Below, one piece after another: positions 1 to 9,265 of a DNA stretch of 64,000 nucleotides. Source of the stretch: Hondaea fermentalgiana (taxonomy: Eukaryota > Sar > Bigyra > Thraustochytrida > Thraustochytriidae); assembly GCA_014084085.1 (NCBI GenBank), contig NPFB01000040.1:645373-709372 (forward strand), read 5' to 3'. A program made the position numbers and the translations under genes. The notes beneath the pieces were generated by a model. It was not told where the DNA came from, made no database searches, and saw nothing but the letters and a program-made list of their open reading frames with translations. Position 1 is the stretch's first letter, and the number at the start of each line of letters is the position of its first letter.

Positions 1-3000
1 CCGCCCTCCCTCCCTCGCTCTGCGCTCTGCGCTCTCGCGGCGTCGCTCGCGAGCGGGGTCTGCTGCCGCGCCCTGCCGCCTCGCCTGCCGCGGCTCCTCG
101 TTCGCCTCCTCGTTGAGCCGGAGTCGGCGCCGCGCCTGGGAAACGTCACCGCGGGGCCGGCCTCGCCTCGCCGGGCGCCCGACGCGCTGCGCCGCGCCCC
201 GCGCTCGGAAGGCCGACGCCGGCCGCGGCGGAGGCCGGCCGAGGCCGCGCCAGGCCGCGTCGAGGCCCGAGCGAGCGCGAGCGCGGGCGCGGCTCGGCCG
301 ACGGCGGCGCGATGAGGGAGTGAGAGCGGCTTCCCGCGATCAGGGGCCTGGGCACCTGAAAAAGCAATCGGGGGCTCGGAGGACCTTGATTGCGGGATGG
401 GGTTGTCCAGGCCCTGGTCGGCCGGGGCACCAATTTGAAGTCGGAAAAGTTTGTTTTTAGAGTGTGATGACCGTGCGTGCTGGCCTCGATTCGGCGGGCG
501 ACCTTTCCTCTGACAATCTGGACCTTTTCAGAGAACGAGGTGGGGCCCAAGAAGCACGTTTCTCTGAACGCAGAGAGCTAGCTAGCTCACTCTGCCGTGG
601 TGGCGCTGGCGGGCTGAATTGCCCCGCTGCACCGGGACGATCTCGATTCGATCGAAACGATGCCGCGATAGATGGTATACATTTTGTCAGCACCCACCTG
701 AAGCGTATCTGCGAGTTCCTCCTCCTCCTCCTCCTCCTCCTCCTCGGTGCGTGAGGCAATGAGTGATTCAGCCTCTCGAGGCAAAGCTAGGCCGCTGGTC
801 GCGGTCGCAATTGTTATTGCTGCTGCTGCGATGCGCTTCTTTGGATGCTCTCGGCCCTTCCTTCCTTCGGTCGCCGTGCCGCGGTTCTGGCCACAGCGGC
901 GACAAGCGGGCAGGTCAGAGTCGCTGTCGCCGACGGTCGCAGTCTCTGTCGCCAACCGCCAGCCAGCACTGCAAGCTGGAACTGAGCCTTCTAATATTTT
1001 TTTAGAAAGCAAGCGAACTTTGCGACCTTGGCTCAGCCAGAGCCTCGTTGGACCGTGGTCGACTCCGCCGTGCCGCAGTGGTGTGTGTGGCGGGTGCTGT
1101 CGCGACCGGTGCGAACGACTGCGACTGCGACTCCGACTCGCAGCGGGCAGCGGCAGCGGTCAGCGCATGAAAGAAGCATGAACGAATTCAAGCCGCCAGC
1201 CTGGGCTGTCGCGCCGCGTCGGCCCTGCGACCGTCCGTCCCTCCCTGCGACCATCTATCCCATCCATCCAAGCAGCGACGACGCGAAGCCGCAGCAGTAG
1301 CAACTGCAACAGCAGCCGCAAGCGTGCACGTTGTAAGTGCTGCTGCAGTAATTTGGACGCACCGTGAGCGGGGCGGCCGGATTGACAGTGAATCCATCCA
1401 CCCTTCATCCTGGACTGCCCAAGCCCGAGCTAGCCACCAGCGAGCGACAGCAACCACTGCCAGCCAGACCGCTCGGCGAACGAACAATCCTCGATCGACC
1501 GCACGAGCGAGCGAGCGAGCGAGCGAACGAACGACGCAGCCTCGCCCTCGCCAGTGCCGGCGCTGCAGTCTCGCGCGCGCAGCTGAATGAACCGCGCGCG
1601 GTCTCGTGGGCCGCCGCGGAGCCGAGTGACCTCCGTCTTGCCTGTCCTCTCTGCCTCTTTACTACGCACAGTGAACCGGGCTAGGCTGCTGCCAGGATGT
1701 GCGTGTGTGCGTGAGTGCTGCCTGCACTGCGCTGCACGGCATGGCACTGCCATCCTCTGCGGCTGCAGCTGCGTCGCAGCGGGTGGCAGCGCAGCGTGGG
1801 CCCCTGGCGGCTGGACCGATTGATGGACGCGTCGATGGACTCGTGAGCAACAAGCAAACTCACCGTCAGTGACAGTGAGTGCAGCGTGTGAGCCCGCCGC
1901 CGAGAATCAGCCTGCTGCTGCTTTCTGAAAGTGGACGACGATGGGGACCATTCCGTCGATCCCCTGGTGGCTGATGACATGGTTTTCTGGCGTTCGTTGG
2001 TGGTGTGGATGGCATATGGACAGCTGGCCGCTGCCGACGGACGGATTATCATCGCTAGATTGAACAATCCACCGGTGGATTGATTGACTGATTGACCGCT
2101 AAGGTAGAGAGTGTGAACCGCACCCCGGCTGAACCGCCAAGCCCAGTCGTGCGTCCAAGTGGGTGGTCGCCGTGGAGACGTAGAGGGACTCTCTCCCGCA
2201 CTCCGTTCCTCGCTCTCCTCTCTCCGCCTCCGCCTCGCCGCCGTTGCGCCTGCGCCGCGCGCGCGGCCTCTCTCCGCCTTCCTTTCCTTTGCACCGCGGA
2301 GGCCGAGGCCGGGGTCGCGTCTGCGCTGAGCGGGGGCGCGCCTGAGCTGAGCCGCGCCACGCCGCGCTGAGCTGCGGTGCGCGCGCGGGAAGAAAGCGGT
2401 CTGGAGGAACACTGCCCACGGTGCGTGTGCGTTAGGATGTTGACTGACAATGAGAGACTGTGCGCGAAAGAATATACCTACACGGCGAAGAGCTTGCAGT
2501 TGGTTGATGGATGCCAGTCGCAAGTCGAAGAACCAAGTTCAAGTTGTCAAGCAAGCGAGCAAGCAAGCCCGCCCGCCTCCACATCCATCTCCGCTCCTTG
2601 CCGCCAGCGCTTGCCGCCGTCCCCGCCGCGTTCGGCGCCGCCTCGCGCAAGCCGCTGCCGAGCCCGCCGTCCCGCCGTGCGAAGAGACAGACGGAGCCTC
2701 CTCCGCCTTGCTCTCCCTGCCAGAGTTTCTTCCCGGCCGGGCCGCAGCTGCCGCGACCAGGACCTCGCGCACCTCCCTCCCTCCCTCCCTCCCTCCCTCC
2801 CGCGCTGCACTGCACCGCGGGGGCGCGAGAGAGGCGGGCGAGAGACAGCGCTGCGCTGCGCCGCGAGCCAGCCAGCCAGCCAGCCAGACAGACAGACAGA
2901 CAGTCAGTCAGTCAGTCAGTCGAAGCGGAATCGCGCCGTTCGCGCCGCGGCACGCTCGCGTGGTCGGTGCAGGTGGCCGTGCCTGCCTGCCTGCCTGCCT

Positions 3001-3722
3001 CGCTGCCTCTCCGCCCGGCCGTCTGCCTGTCTGTCTGTCTGTCTGTCTGCGGCTGACTCAGTGACTGTCTGACTCACCGCCCGGCGGCCGACCGCCCTTC
3101 GAAGCAGCGCCGCGACGGGCGAGGAAGCAACCGAGGAAGGCAGGAAGCGAAGCACGGGCGGGCGAGCGGGAAGGGGCAAAGCCCCAACGGCGACGCCACG
3201 AAGCCGCGCCACGAAGCCGCGCCGTGCGCGACGCCGCGCGCAAGGGCTGGGCTGGGCCGGGCTGGCGAGCCGCGGTTCGGCGGGCCTGCGTGCGTGCACC
3301 GGCGGCCGGCCAGCTGTCTCGGGCTCGGAGTGGTAGACCCGAATCGCGCCCTCGTTCTTGCGTGCCTGCGTTCTGTCTTGCCGGGGCTAGCTGGCTGGCT
3401 GGCTTGTCTGGCGCGAGAGAGCGGGTGAGAGCGGGTCGAGCTCGCGCAGCGCAACGCAGCGCGGCCGCGTTGCTCGGCAGCAGAGAGCAGCAGAGCAGAG
3501 CAGAGCAGAGCAGCAGCAGAGCAGCTGCAGAGCGCAGCAGAGCCGCGCGCAAGGTGCCAAACGCCTTACGCGAGCTCGGAGTCGCGGGGACTGAACTGCC
3601 GGGACCACGTCTGGCTGGAGCAGAAAGCAAGCAAGGAAAGCAAGCAAGGGAAGCAAGCAAACAGACGGCCAACGGGCCTACCCCGCTCGCTAGCGCGCTC
3701 GCTCGCGCGCGCGCGCGCAACG
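1..3722. other. GC-rich gene-free region with many simple repeats
   Basis: No reading frame here looks like a real protein: the open frames in all six phases are low-complexity Arg/Ala/Ser/Pro translations of GC-rich DNA. The stretch holds a CCT run (about 717-744), a GAGC run (1504-1534), a CCCT run (2771-2800), a CAGC/CAGA/CAGT block (2867-2921), TGCC and TGTC runs (2980-3000 and 3021-3050) and a CAGAG/CAG block (3478-3542). It may contain the promoter and 5' UTR of the gene starting at 3723, but no defined element could be recognised. Confidence 0.6.
2867..3050. repeat. Cluster of tetranucleotide microsatellites
   Basis: CAGC units pass directly into CAGA and then CAGT units on the plus strand (2867-2921). 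After about 60 bases come TGCC units (2980-3000) and TGTC units (3021-3050), which are close to the inverse complement of the first block, so the two arms could pair imperfectly. Stepwise change of one base in a tetranucleotide unit suggests replication slippage plus point mutation. Confidence 0.85.
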
Positions 3723-4337
3723 ATGGGCGAGCTGGAGCTGCAGCTGCTGCCGGTCAAGAAGCGCAGACTCGCGGAGCTGCGCCTGGAGGCGGAGGCCAGC
3801 GGCGCCGGAACCGGCGCGGCCTGCACTCGGAACAAACGCCGTGACCCGCGCTTCCTGCCGCAGGACGACCCGGAAAACACAGACCCCGTCGCCGCCGCCG
3901 CCGCTGCCGCGCCCATGGGCGAGGACCTGCGCGAGCGCGCCATCAACCTTGAGGCCGCGCTGCGCGTCTCCAATAAACACTTTTCACGAGCATGCGAAGA
4001 CATGAAAAACTGCAGCGTCTGCGAAATCGAGTTCGAGTCCCAGGATGCGAGAATACAGAGCGTCACGAGCATTGCCAAGCGCGTCGACGACATCAAACGC
4101 AGGCGACGCGCCCATTCCCCATTGCCCCACTTTGTCAGCCAGCGTGAGCACAATTTGCGCCTCCGTCAAGGGGTCAGCGTCTACATGCGCCAGATGAAAG
4201 CAGCCATCCTCACCCGGAAACGCTGCCCCGCCTGTCGCAGAGACTTTACCTTTGACGAACTTGCCGGTGTCCTCAAGATGATGGACCGCAAGACAAATCC
4301 GCTCTTTCTATCCTTGACCTCGTCGCTTGTACATTGA
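3723..4337 (+). CDS. Small protein with two separated CxxC knuckles, function unknown
   Basis: A 204-residue protein of unrecognised family. The N-terminal 60 residues are basic and Ala-rich. A predicted helix (about 65-95) precedes the first CxxC pair (CSVC, near residue 98); a second pair (CPAC, near 175) follows a basic helical spacer. Two CxxC pairs about 75 residues apart could bind one zinc ion as a long-spaced zinc ribbon or a divergent RING/U-box-like fold; the segment after the second pair (RRDFTFDELAGVL) resembles the end of such domains. The ATG lies directly after an alternating GC run and is the first in frame. It is convergent with the PRP38 gene. Function is inferred only as zinc binding. 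Confidence 0.6.
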   Translation: MGELELQLLPVKKRRLAELRLEAEASGAGTGAACTRNKRRDPRFLPQDDPENTDPVAAAAAAAPMGEDLRERAINLEAALRVSNKHFSRACEDMKNCSVCEIEFESQDARIQSVTSIAKRVDDIKRRRRAHSPLPHFVSQREHNLRLRQGVSVYMRQMKAAILTRKRCPACRRDFTFDELAGVLKMMDRKTNPLFLSLTSSLVH

Positions 4338-4664
4338 CCCTCTTCATTCCTCCCCTACCATGTGTTTTATGTAACCCCAAACTGTCTTTCCTCCCTTTTC
4401 TTTTTAGATCCTTTGAATTGTATGGCTTTCATCATTTGAATTGTATTGCTTTTACTTTTTCTTCTTGGATGAACGCAAGTAGGCGATCCGGTTTGCTTTT
4501 GACAGCTCTCTCGAGCAAAGGTGCCTTCCCACCCACAGAATTGGTCGGGTCGACAGGTCGCAAGATAAGCACGCACGCTCTTCAACGAAGCCTCTTTCTT
4601 TCTACCTTTCTCCTGGCATCAAAGAACAAAGAAATTACAGATCCAACATGTTTTGCAAATCGAT
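4338..4664. other. Convergent intergenic spacer
   Basis: A 327-base AT-richer spacer between two convergent genes, expected to hold both 3' UTRs. It contains a short imperfect direct repeat (TTTGAATTGTAT followed by a T-rich end, copies near 4411 and 4434) and a pyrimidine tract ending in AG near 4408 that resembles a 3' splice site but has no convincing partner donor. Confidence 0.5.
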
Positions 4665-5915
4665 TCAAGCTCCATGCCGTTGACGCAGTCGGCGAGCCAC
4701 CTCTTCGTCATCACTATCAATACTATCTCCGCGCTGTCGACGTCGGTGCGAACGCTCCCGATCCCTTCTCCGATACCTGTCGCGACTGCGACTGCGGCTG
4801 CGACTACGATGTGAACGCCGTTCTCGCCCACCACGATCACGACTGCGCTCTCGAGCACGATCACGATCACGATAGTCTCGCTCTCTGCGATCATCAACCC
4901 GCGAGTCGCGATACCTACGACCATCGTCATCGCGGTCTCTGCGGTCTCTGCCGTCGCGACTACGCCTGTCACGGCCGGTACTGCGACTACGAGCACGCAC
5001 ATTCTCCAGGCCATTTTCGAGGTCCGCAGCGCCAGGCTGCCGCATCGCACCAAGAGAAACCTCCTCTTCATTTCCGTAAGCCGTGTATCGAACAAGAAAA
5101 GAGTTTGATGTTTGCCCAGGTCCCATCACTTCAGCATCGTACCATTTGCCATCATCCGCATAGAGCGCTTCAATCTTGGCGCCGACCACAAAGCGATCAC
5201 GCTCAGAAAGGTTTCGAGCAAAACGCGCTCGCTCAGCGCGCAAGCCGCCCACGCGCACGCGCAGATCCTCGTCCACAGTGTAAGGGAAGCGAGGCAGAAC
5301 AATGCCTGCAAATTTGTGCTCTACCAGCAAACTCTCCAGCCAGAGGCCCATCGTCCACGGTTTGTCCGCTTCCATGAGGGGGCGGAACTGCTCGTCGTCC
5401 ATGAAAAACGGTCGCAGCCAATCCCACACTTGATCCGGAGGGCAAACAAAGCGCACAAAGAGAAATCCAAGCGCGCGCACAAAGGGAGCGCCCTGCTGCG
5501 TTAGCATGCCCGAAAGCTGCTTTCGAGTGGGGCGCAGCTCGCAGAGTCTGTAAAGCGCGCAAAACGCGGTCCCGGCATCCCCGCTCGAGGTCTTGAGCCA
5601 AGGATCCAAGGACCGAACATTGTGTCTTACCTCGTCAACAAGCTGCGGCGCCGTCGTCGTCAGTTGTCTCAGCGACCTGTAATACTCGCTGGCTTGGACT
5701 TTGCGCGCGAGCATCGGGCCAAGGTTGAAATTACCATCCATTTTCACCGGAACGAGATTCTTGACGGCCACCTGCGGTTGCGTTTGCAGCGTATCATGCG
5801 CCTCACCCGCGCCATCCTCCCCTCGCCCAAATCTCCCTGTCGCTGCGGCCTGACCTTGCTGTTGCGCTTGCCGCACCTCTTTGCGCAGCTTGAAGGCCTC
5901 TGCGGCGCGGCTCAT
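4665..5915 (-). CDS. PRPF38B: PRP38-family pre-mRNA splicing factor with Tudor domain and RS tail
   Basis: A 416-residue nuclear splicing factor. Residues about 51-212 form the PRP38 domain (NLVPVKMDGNFNLGPMLARK, EYYRSL, TAFCALYRLCELRPT, GFLFVRFV), the B-complex-associated fold needed for spliceosome activation. Residues about 241-293 match an SMN/SPF30-type Tudor domain (VGAKIEALYADDGKWYDAEV, then VRYTAYGNEEEV), expected to bind dimethylarginine. The tail (307-395) is an Arg/Ser/Asp-rich RS domain, usual in PRPF38B-type members. The ATG is the first in frame and sits just before the CTAG repeat shared with the divergent ESF1 gene. The Tudor insertion between PRP38 and RS parts is unusual; see findings. 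The family call is firm, the B paralogue assignment less so. Confidence 0.9.
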   Translation of the reverse strand: MSRAAEAFKLRKEVRQAQQQGQAAATGRFGRGEDGAGEAHDTLQTQPQVAVKNLVPVKMDGNFNLGPMLARKVQASEYYRSLRQLTTTAPQLVDEVRHNVRSLDPWLKTSSGDAGTAFCALYRLCELRPTRKQLSGMLTQQGAPFVRALGFLFVRFVCPPDQVWDWLRPFFMDDEQFRPLMEADKPWTMGLWLESLLVEHKFAGIVLPRFPYTVDEDLRVRVGGLRAERARFARNLSERDRFVVGAKIEALYADDGKWYDAEVMGPGQTSNSFLVRYTAYGNEEEVSLGAMRQPGAADLENGLENVRARSRSTGRDRRSRDGRDRRDRDDDGRRYRDSRVDDRRERDYRDRDRARERSRDRGGRERRSHRSRSRSRSRDRYRRRDRERSHRRRQRGDSIDSDDEEVARRLRQRHGA

Positions 5916-6347
5916 CTTCCCTTCGTCTCTCAGCAGCTAGCTAGCTAGCTAGCTAGCTAGCTCTCCCTCCTTTCCACGCGCCCGCCCGAAGAAGCAAGGC
6001 AACCAAGCCCAGAAAATACGACGGCGGGCTTCCGCCCAGCCGCGCCCTCGCGCGCCGCGCCCGCGGCTTGCGCGCACGAGCGTCTCGGTCTGCCTGCGCG
6101 GCGCGGCGTGCGCGTTCTCGTATTGTCGCTCTGCGAAAGAAAAAAGGAAAAAGAAAAAAGGAAAACGAGGCTCGCCCCGCGCGCGGTCCGGTGCACATCC
6201 GCACTCGCCGGGCGCGGTGCGCGCCCACCGGACCCCGGGCGCCAATTCTCCTTCGACCAGCCAGCCAGTTCCGGGTGGTGGCCACTGGCCCAGAGCAGAG
6301 GCCAAGCGAGCAAGCGAGGTCGAGCGCGCGAGAAGGAGGGAGGGGCC
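5916..6347. promoter_or_regulatory. Divergent promoter region of PRP38 and ESF1 genes
   Basis: A 432-base spacer between two divergent genes, both acting in RNA maturation. It begins with a self-complementary GCTA run and continues as GC-rich sequence with an A/G-rich tract around 6136-6165. No TATA box or known operator was recognised; the promoter call is inferred from gene orientation. Confidence 0.5.
5936..5961. repeat. Self-complementary GCTA microsatellite
   Basis: About 6.5 copies of GCTA, each shift being its own reverse complement, so either strand can fold back on itself. It lies about 20 bases upstream of the PRP38 start codon. Confidence 0.95.
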
Positions 6348-8681
6348 ATGGCGCGCGAGGGCGCGCGGGGGCAGACGCCCGCGACGGCGAAGTCGTCGTC
6401 GACCAAGAAGAAGAGCGCCAAGAAGCAGACGCCGAGGGACGCCCGCGAGCAGAACGTCATGGACGAGATCAACGACGACCGCTTCAAGGAGGTCCAGTAC
6501 AGCGCCAAGTTCGCCAGAAACGCAAAGGACAGCAGCAAGGTCCGTATTGATTCGAGGTTCAAGCAAATCTTTGAAGACGAAGACTTTGTCAGTGGCGCTG
6601 GCCCTCGTGTCGACAAGTACGGCCGCAAGCTCAGCAAGAAGGAGCGGGCTCCGGGCGCCGACCTCAAACGATACTACAAGCTCGAAAGCGACGACGAAGA
6701 AGACCAAGACGATGCAGAGGAGAGCGGCCAGGACGAAGACGTCACAACTGCCAAGGCAAAGCCTTCCAAGAAGACGCCGACCAAGACCAAGTCCAAGTCC
6801 AAAGCCGCCGCCGAGATCGACGATGCGAGCGATGACCGCCTCGCGTACTTGAACAAGCTCGCACGCGGTGAGGTTGAGGGCGCTGACTCTGATTCGGATT
6901 CGGATTCGGACTCGAGCATTTCATCATTCGAGGACCTCGAAAATGCTGAAGAAGAGGAGGAAGAGGAAGAGGACATTCCCGTCGGAGACTCGACCTCGCG
7001 AATTGCCGTGCAGAATCTCGACTGGTCTCGTCTGCGCGCCCAGGACATTCTCGTAGCCCTGCAGTCTTTTCTGCCGGTTGGCGGTGTCATCCGCTCCGTC
7101 ACAGTGTACCAGAGTGAATTTGGCGAAAAGCGTCTGCAGGAGGAGGAAATGCATGGCCCTCGTGTCGAGGGCATTGAACGCCGCACGGTCGCCCTCAATG
7201 ATCCAACAGATTTTGAGCTCGCTGGAGAGCAGGAAGCGAATGAGGGCGCAGATTTTGATATGGAAAAACTTCGCAAGTACGAGTTGGACAAGCTCAAGTA
7301 TTATTTCGCCATTGTTGAGTTCAACTCTGTCGAGGCCGCTGACCACGTGTACAAGGAGTGCGACGGCGTCGAGTTCGAGCGTTCTTCCATCACATTCGAC
7401 TTGCGCTTTGTCCCTGACGGTCTCGAGATTGAGCGTCCCGTTCGCGATCGCGTCACCGACGTTTCGGAAGACTACCGTGCCCCTGACTTTATCACCAAGG
7501 CTTTGCAAAGCACGAAAGTGCAGCTCACGTGGGACGAAGAGGATCACGACCGACTCAAGCTGCGCAAGTGGCGCGCCAAATCGCAAAAGGGCAAGGAAGA
7601 AACTGTAATTGGTGAGCGCGAGCTTGAAGCGTTTATTGCGTCTTCCTCGGACGAGGACGAAGAGGACGAAGAAGAAGAAGAGGACGAAGACGAAGAGGAT
7701 GGGCATGATGTCAGTGCTCGAGCTGGTGGCAGCAAGAAAATGAGAAAGAAAGCGGCCGCAAGTCGCGGCGATGCCATGGCGTACCGCGCCAGTCTGCGCG
7801 CGGCTCTTCTGGCGTCCGACTCGGAAGACGATGACGAGGATGATGACAATGCTGACGAAGTGCCAAAGAAGAAGAAGAGCGGCGCTGCGGCAAGCGACGA
7901 GGACTTTGACCACGAATATGTGTTTGTCCCCGAAGACGAAGAAAAGGGCGCGACCAAGAAGAATACCAAAAAGAACAAGAAACAGCAGCAGCAAGAAGAA
8001 GAGAAGCAGCACGACGTGGAGGCGAGCGCGAACGATGGCTTCAATGACACCTTTTTCGCGAGTGAGAGCAAAAAGTCAAAGCGTAAATCAAAGGCGCAAA
8101 AACAAAAGGAAGAACAAGAGCGCGAGGACGATAACGACAGCGAAAACGAAGAAATTGACGAGGACGCACGTCGCAAGCGCGAGCAGGCCGAGCTCGAGCT
8201 CTTGCTACTTAGTGAGCAGGATCGTAAAAAGGGCAAGGGCTTGGAAGGGTTTGACTACAAGGCGATTGTTGAAGGCGAGCGTTTGATTAAGAAGAAATCA
8301 AAGCTGCGTGGCAAGAAGCGCGAGCGCAAGGAAGAGGCGGTCAAGGCCGCTCGCGAGGACGACTTTCAGGTGGATACTTCGGACGCTCGGTTTAATACAT
8401 TGTACGATGACCCTGACTTTGCCGTCGATCGTACAAACTCCCAGTACAAGGACACTCGCGGCATGCGTGCCTTCGAGGACGAGCAGCTGCGCAAACGCGG
8501 AGCAAAAAAGGCGCTTCAGCGCCGTGGCGGCGATACCGGGCCTGGTGCTTCAGGTGCTGGTGCTGGTGCCGACAACACTTCTGATCGCTTACAGACCACG
8601 GTGGAGTCTATTAAGCGGAGAGCCAAGGCGCTCGAACAAGCCAAGGCGTCCAAGAAGAAGAAGTTTGCCGCATCGAAATAG
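6348..8681 (+). CDS. ESF1: ESF1-like 18S rRNA processing protein
   Basis: A 777-residue nucleolar protein, about the usual length for ESF1, which is needed for 18S rRNA formation in the small-subunit processome. The N-terminus carries the conserved DDRFKEVQYSAKFARN and DSRFKQIFED blocks. Around residues 217-400 is the RRM-like ESF1 core (SRIAVQNLDWSRLRAQDILV, then a Glu-rich loop and KLKYYFAIVEFNSVEAADHVYK). Acidic and Lys-rich low-complexity stretches follow, and the C-terminal NUC153 motif starts near 674 (DARFNTLYDDPDFAVDRTN). The ATG chosen is the one in GGCCATGG just before the conserved start; the frame stays open upstream, but the extra 80 residues look like translated 5' UTR. AATAAA follows the stop. 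It is divergent from the PRP38 gene. Confidence 0.92.
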   Translation: MAREGARGQTPATAKSSSTKKKSAKKQTPRDAREQNVMDEINDDRFKEVQYSAKFARNAKDSSKVRIDSRFKQIFEDEDFVSGAGPRVDKYGRKLSKKERAPGADLKRYYKLESDDEEDQDDAEESGQDEDVTTAKAKPSKKTPTKTKSKSKAAAEIDDASDDRLAYLNKLARGEVEGADSDSDSDSDSSISSFEDLENAEEEEEEEEDIPVGDSTSRIAVQNLDWSRLRAQDILVALQSFLPVGGVIRSVTVYQSEFGEKRLQEEEMHGPRVEGIERRTVALNDPTDFELAGEQEANEGADFDMEKLRKYELDKLKYYFAIVEFNSVEAADHVYKECDGVEFERSSITFDLRFVPDGLEIERPVRDRVTDVSEDYRAPDFITKALQSTKVQLTWDEEDHDRLKLRKWRAKSQKGKEETVIGERELEAFIASSSDEDEEDEEEEEDEDEEDGHDVSARAGGSKKMRKKAAASRGDAMAYRASLRAALLASDSEDDDEDDDNADEVPKKKKSGAAASDEDFDHEYVFVPEDEEKGATKKNTKKNKKQQQQEEEKQHDVEASANDGFNDTFFASESKKSKRKSKAQKQKEEQEREDDNDSENEEIDEDARRKREQAELELLLLSEQDRKKGKGLEGFDYKAIVEGERLIKKKSKLRGKKRERKEEAVKAAREDDFQVDTSDARFNTLYDDPDFAVDRTNSQYKDTRGMRAFEDEQLRKRGAKKALQRRGGDTGPGASGAGAGADNTSDRLQTTVESIKRRAKALEQAKASKKKKFAASK

Positions 8682-9265
8682 AATGTTGTAGTCACGATGA
8701 AGAGAACAATAAAGTAACAAGCTCAAGCGTTTGAAGAACAAGAAGGCAATTGGAAGGCTTTCTCTATTCCTGTTTTACTTGTAGTAATTGTTCCGCGTGA
8801 CCGCGGCTACGGAGCACCATGCGCGAGCGAACTCACAGCCGGTTGTTTCTCCGCCGCTCTGTTTTATTCTACGGATAATGCTTTCTTTACCTCGCGGTTG
8901 TTCTTTTATGATATGGATGCGCTACTTTCTCACTCCAAGAAAGGGAAGGAGCGACGTGTGGGGTTCCGAAAACGGGATTCACAGGTTGCAAAGTTGTGAT
9001 TCACACACCAACAAAATAATGAAAGGTTGTTATAAAATTATGGTCCTGCAGAGAGCGAGAGAGAGAGAGAGAGAGAGAAAGGCGCGCCTGCATCGCTGCG
9101 CGCACATGTGAAAGGAGTGAGCGACTGCGTGCGGCAGGCAAAGAGTCCGTCTTCCTTTCTTTCTTTCTCTCTCTCTCTCTCTCCCTCTCTCTAGTCTTCA
9201 TACAGGAATGGTAGATGTAGGTTACGTTTTGTTTTGAGTTTCAGCAGGGGATGATCTACGGATGT
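8682..9265. other. Convergent spacer between ESF1 and the AGC kinase
   Basis: 584 bases with the ESF1 poly(A) signal, a GA dinucleotide run (about 9055-9082) and a complementary pyrimidine run (CTTT/CT, about 9150-9193). The two runs are inverted relative to each other and could pair into a hairpin of about 20 base pairs. No gene seen. Confidence 0.6.
8708..8713 (+). terminator. Poly(A) signal AATAAA after ESF1
   Basis: A canonical AATAAA lies 27 bases after the ESF1 stop codon, well placed for cleavage a short way downstream. No transcript evidence is available here. Confidence 0.6.

Noticed and set aside
1681..3844. Several overlapping open frames of 200-280 codons near the left edge
   Set aside because: All translate tetranucleotide repeats and GC-rich sequence into low-complexity peptides with no family resemblance.
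4370..4410. Possible 3' splice site (pyrimidine tract plus AG) after the CxxC protein gene
   Set aside because: No good donor lies at a suitable distance and the frame already ends at 4337, so an intron here is not needed.
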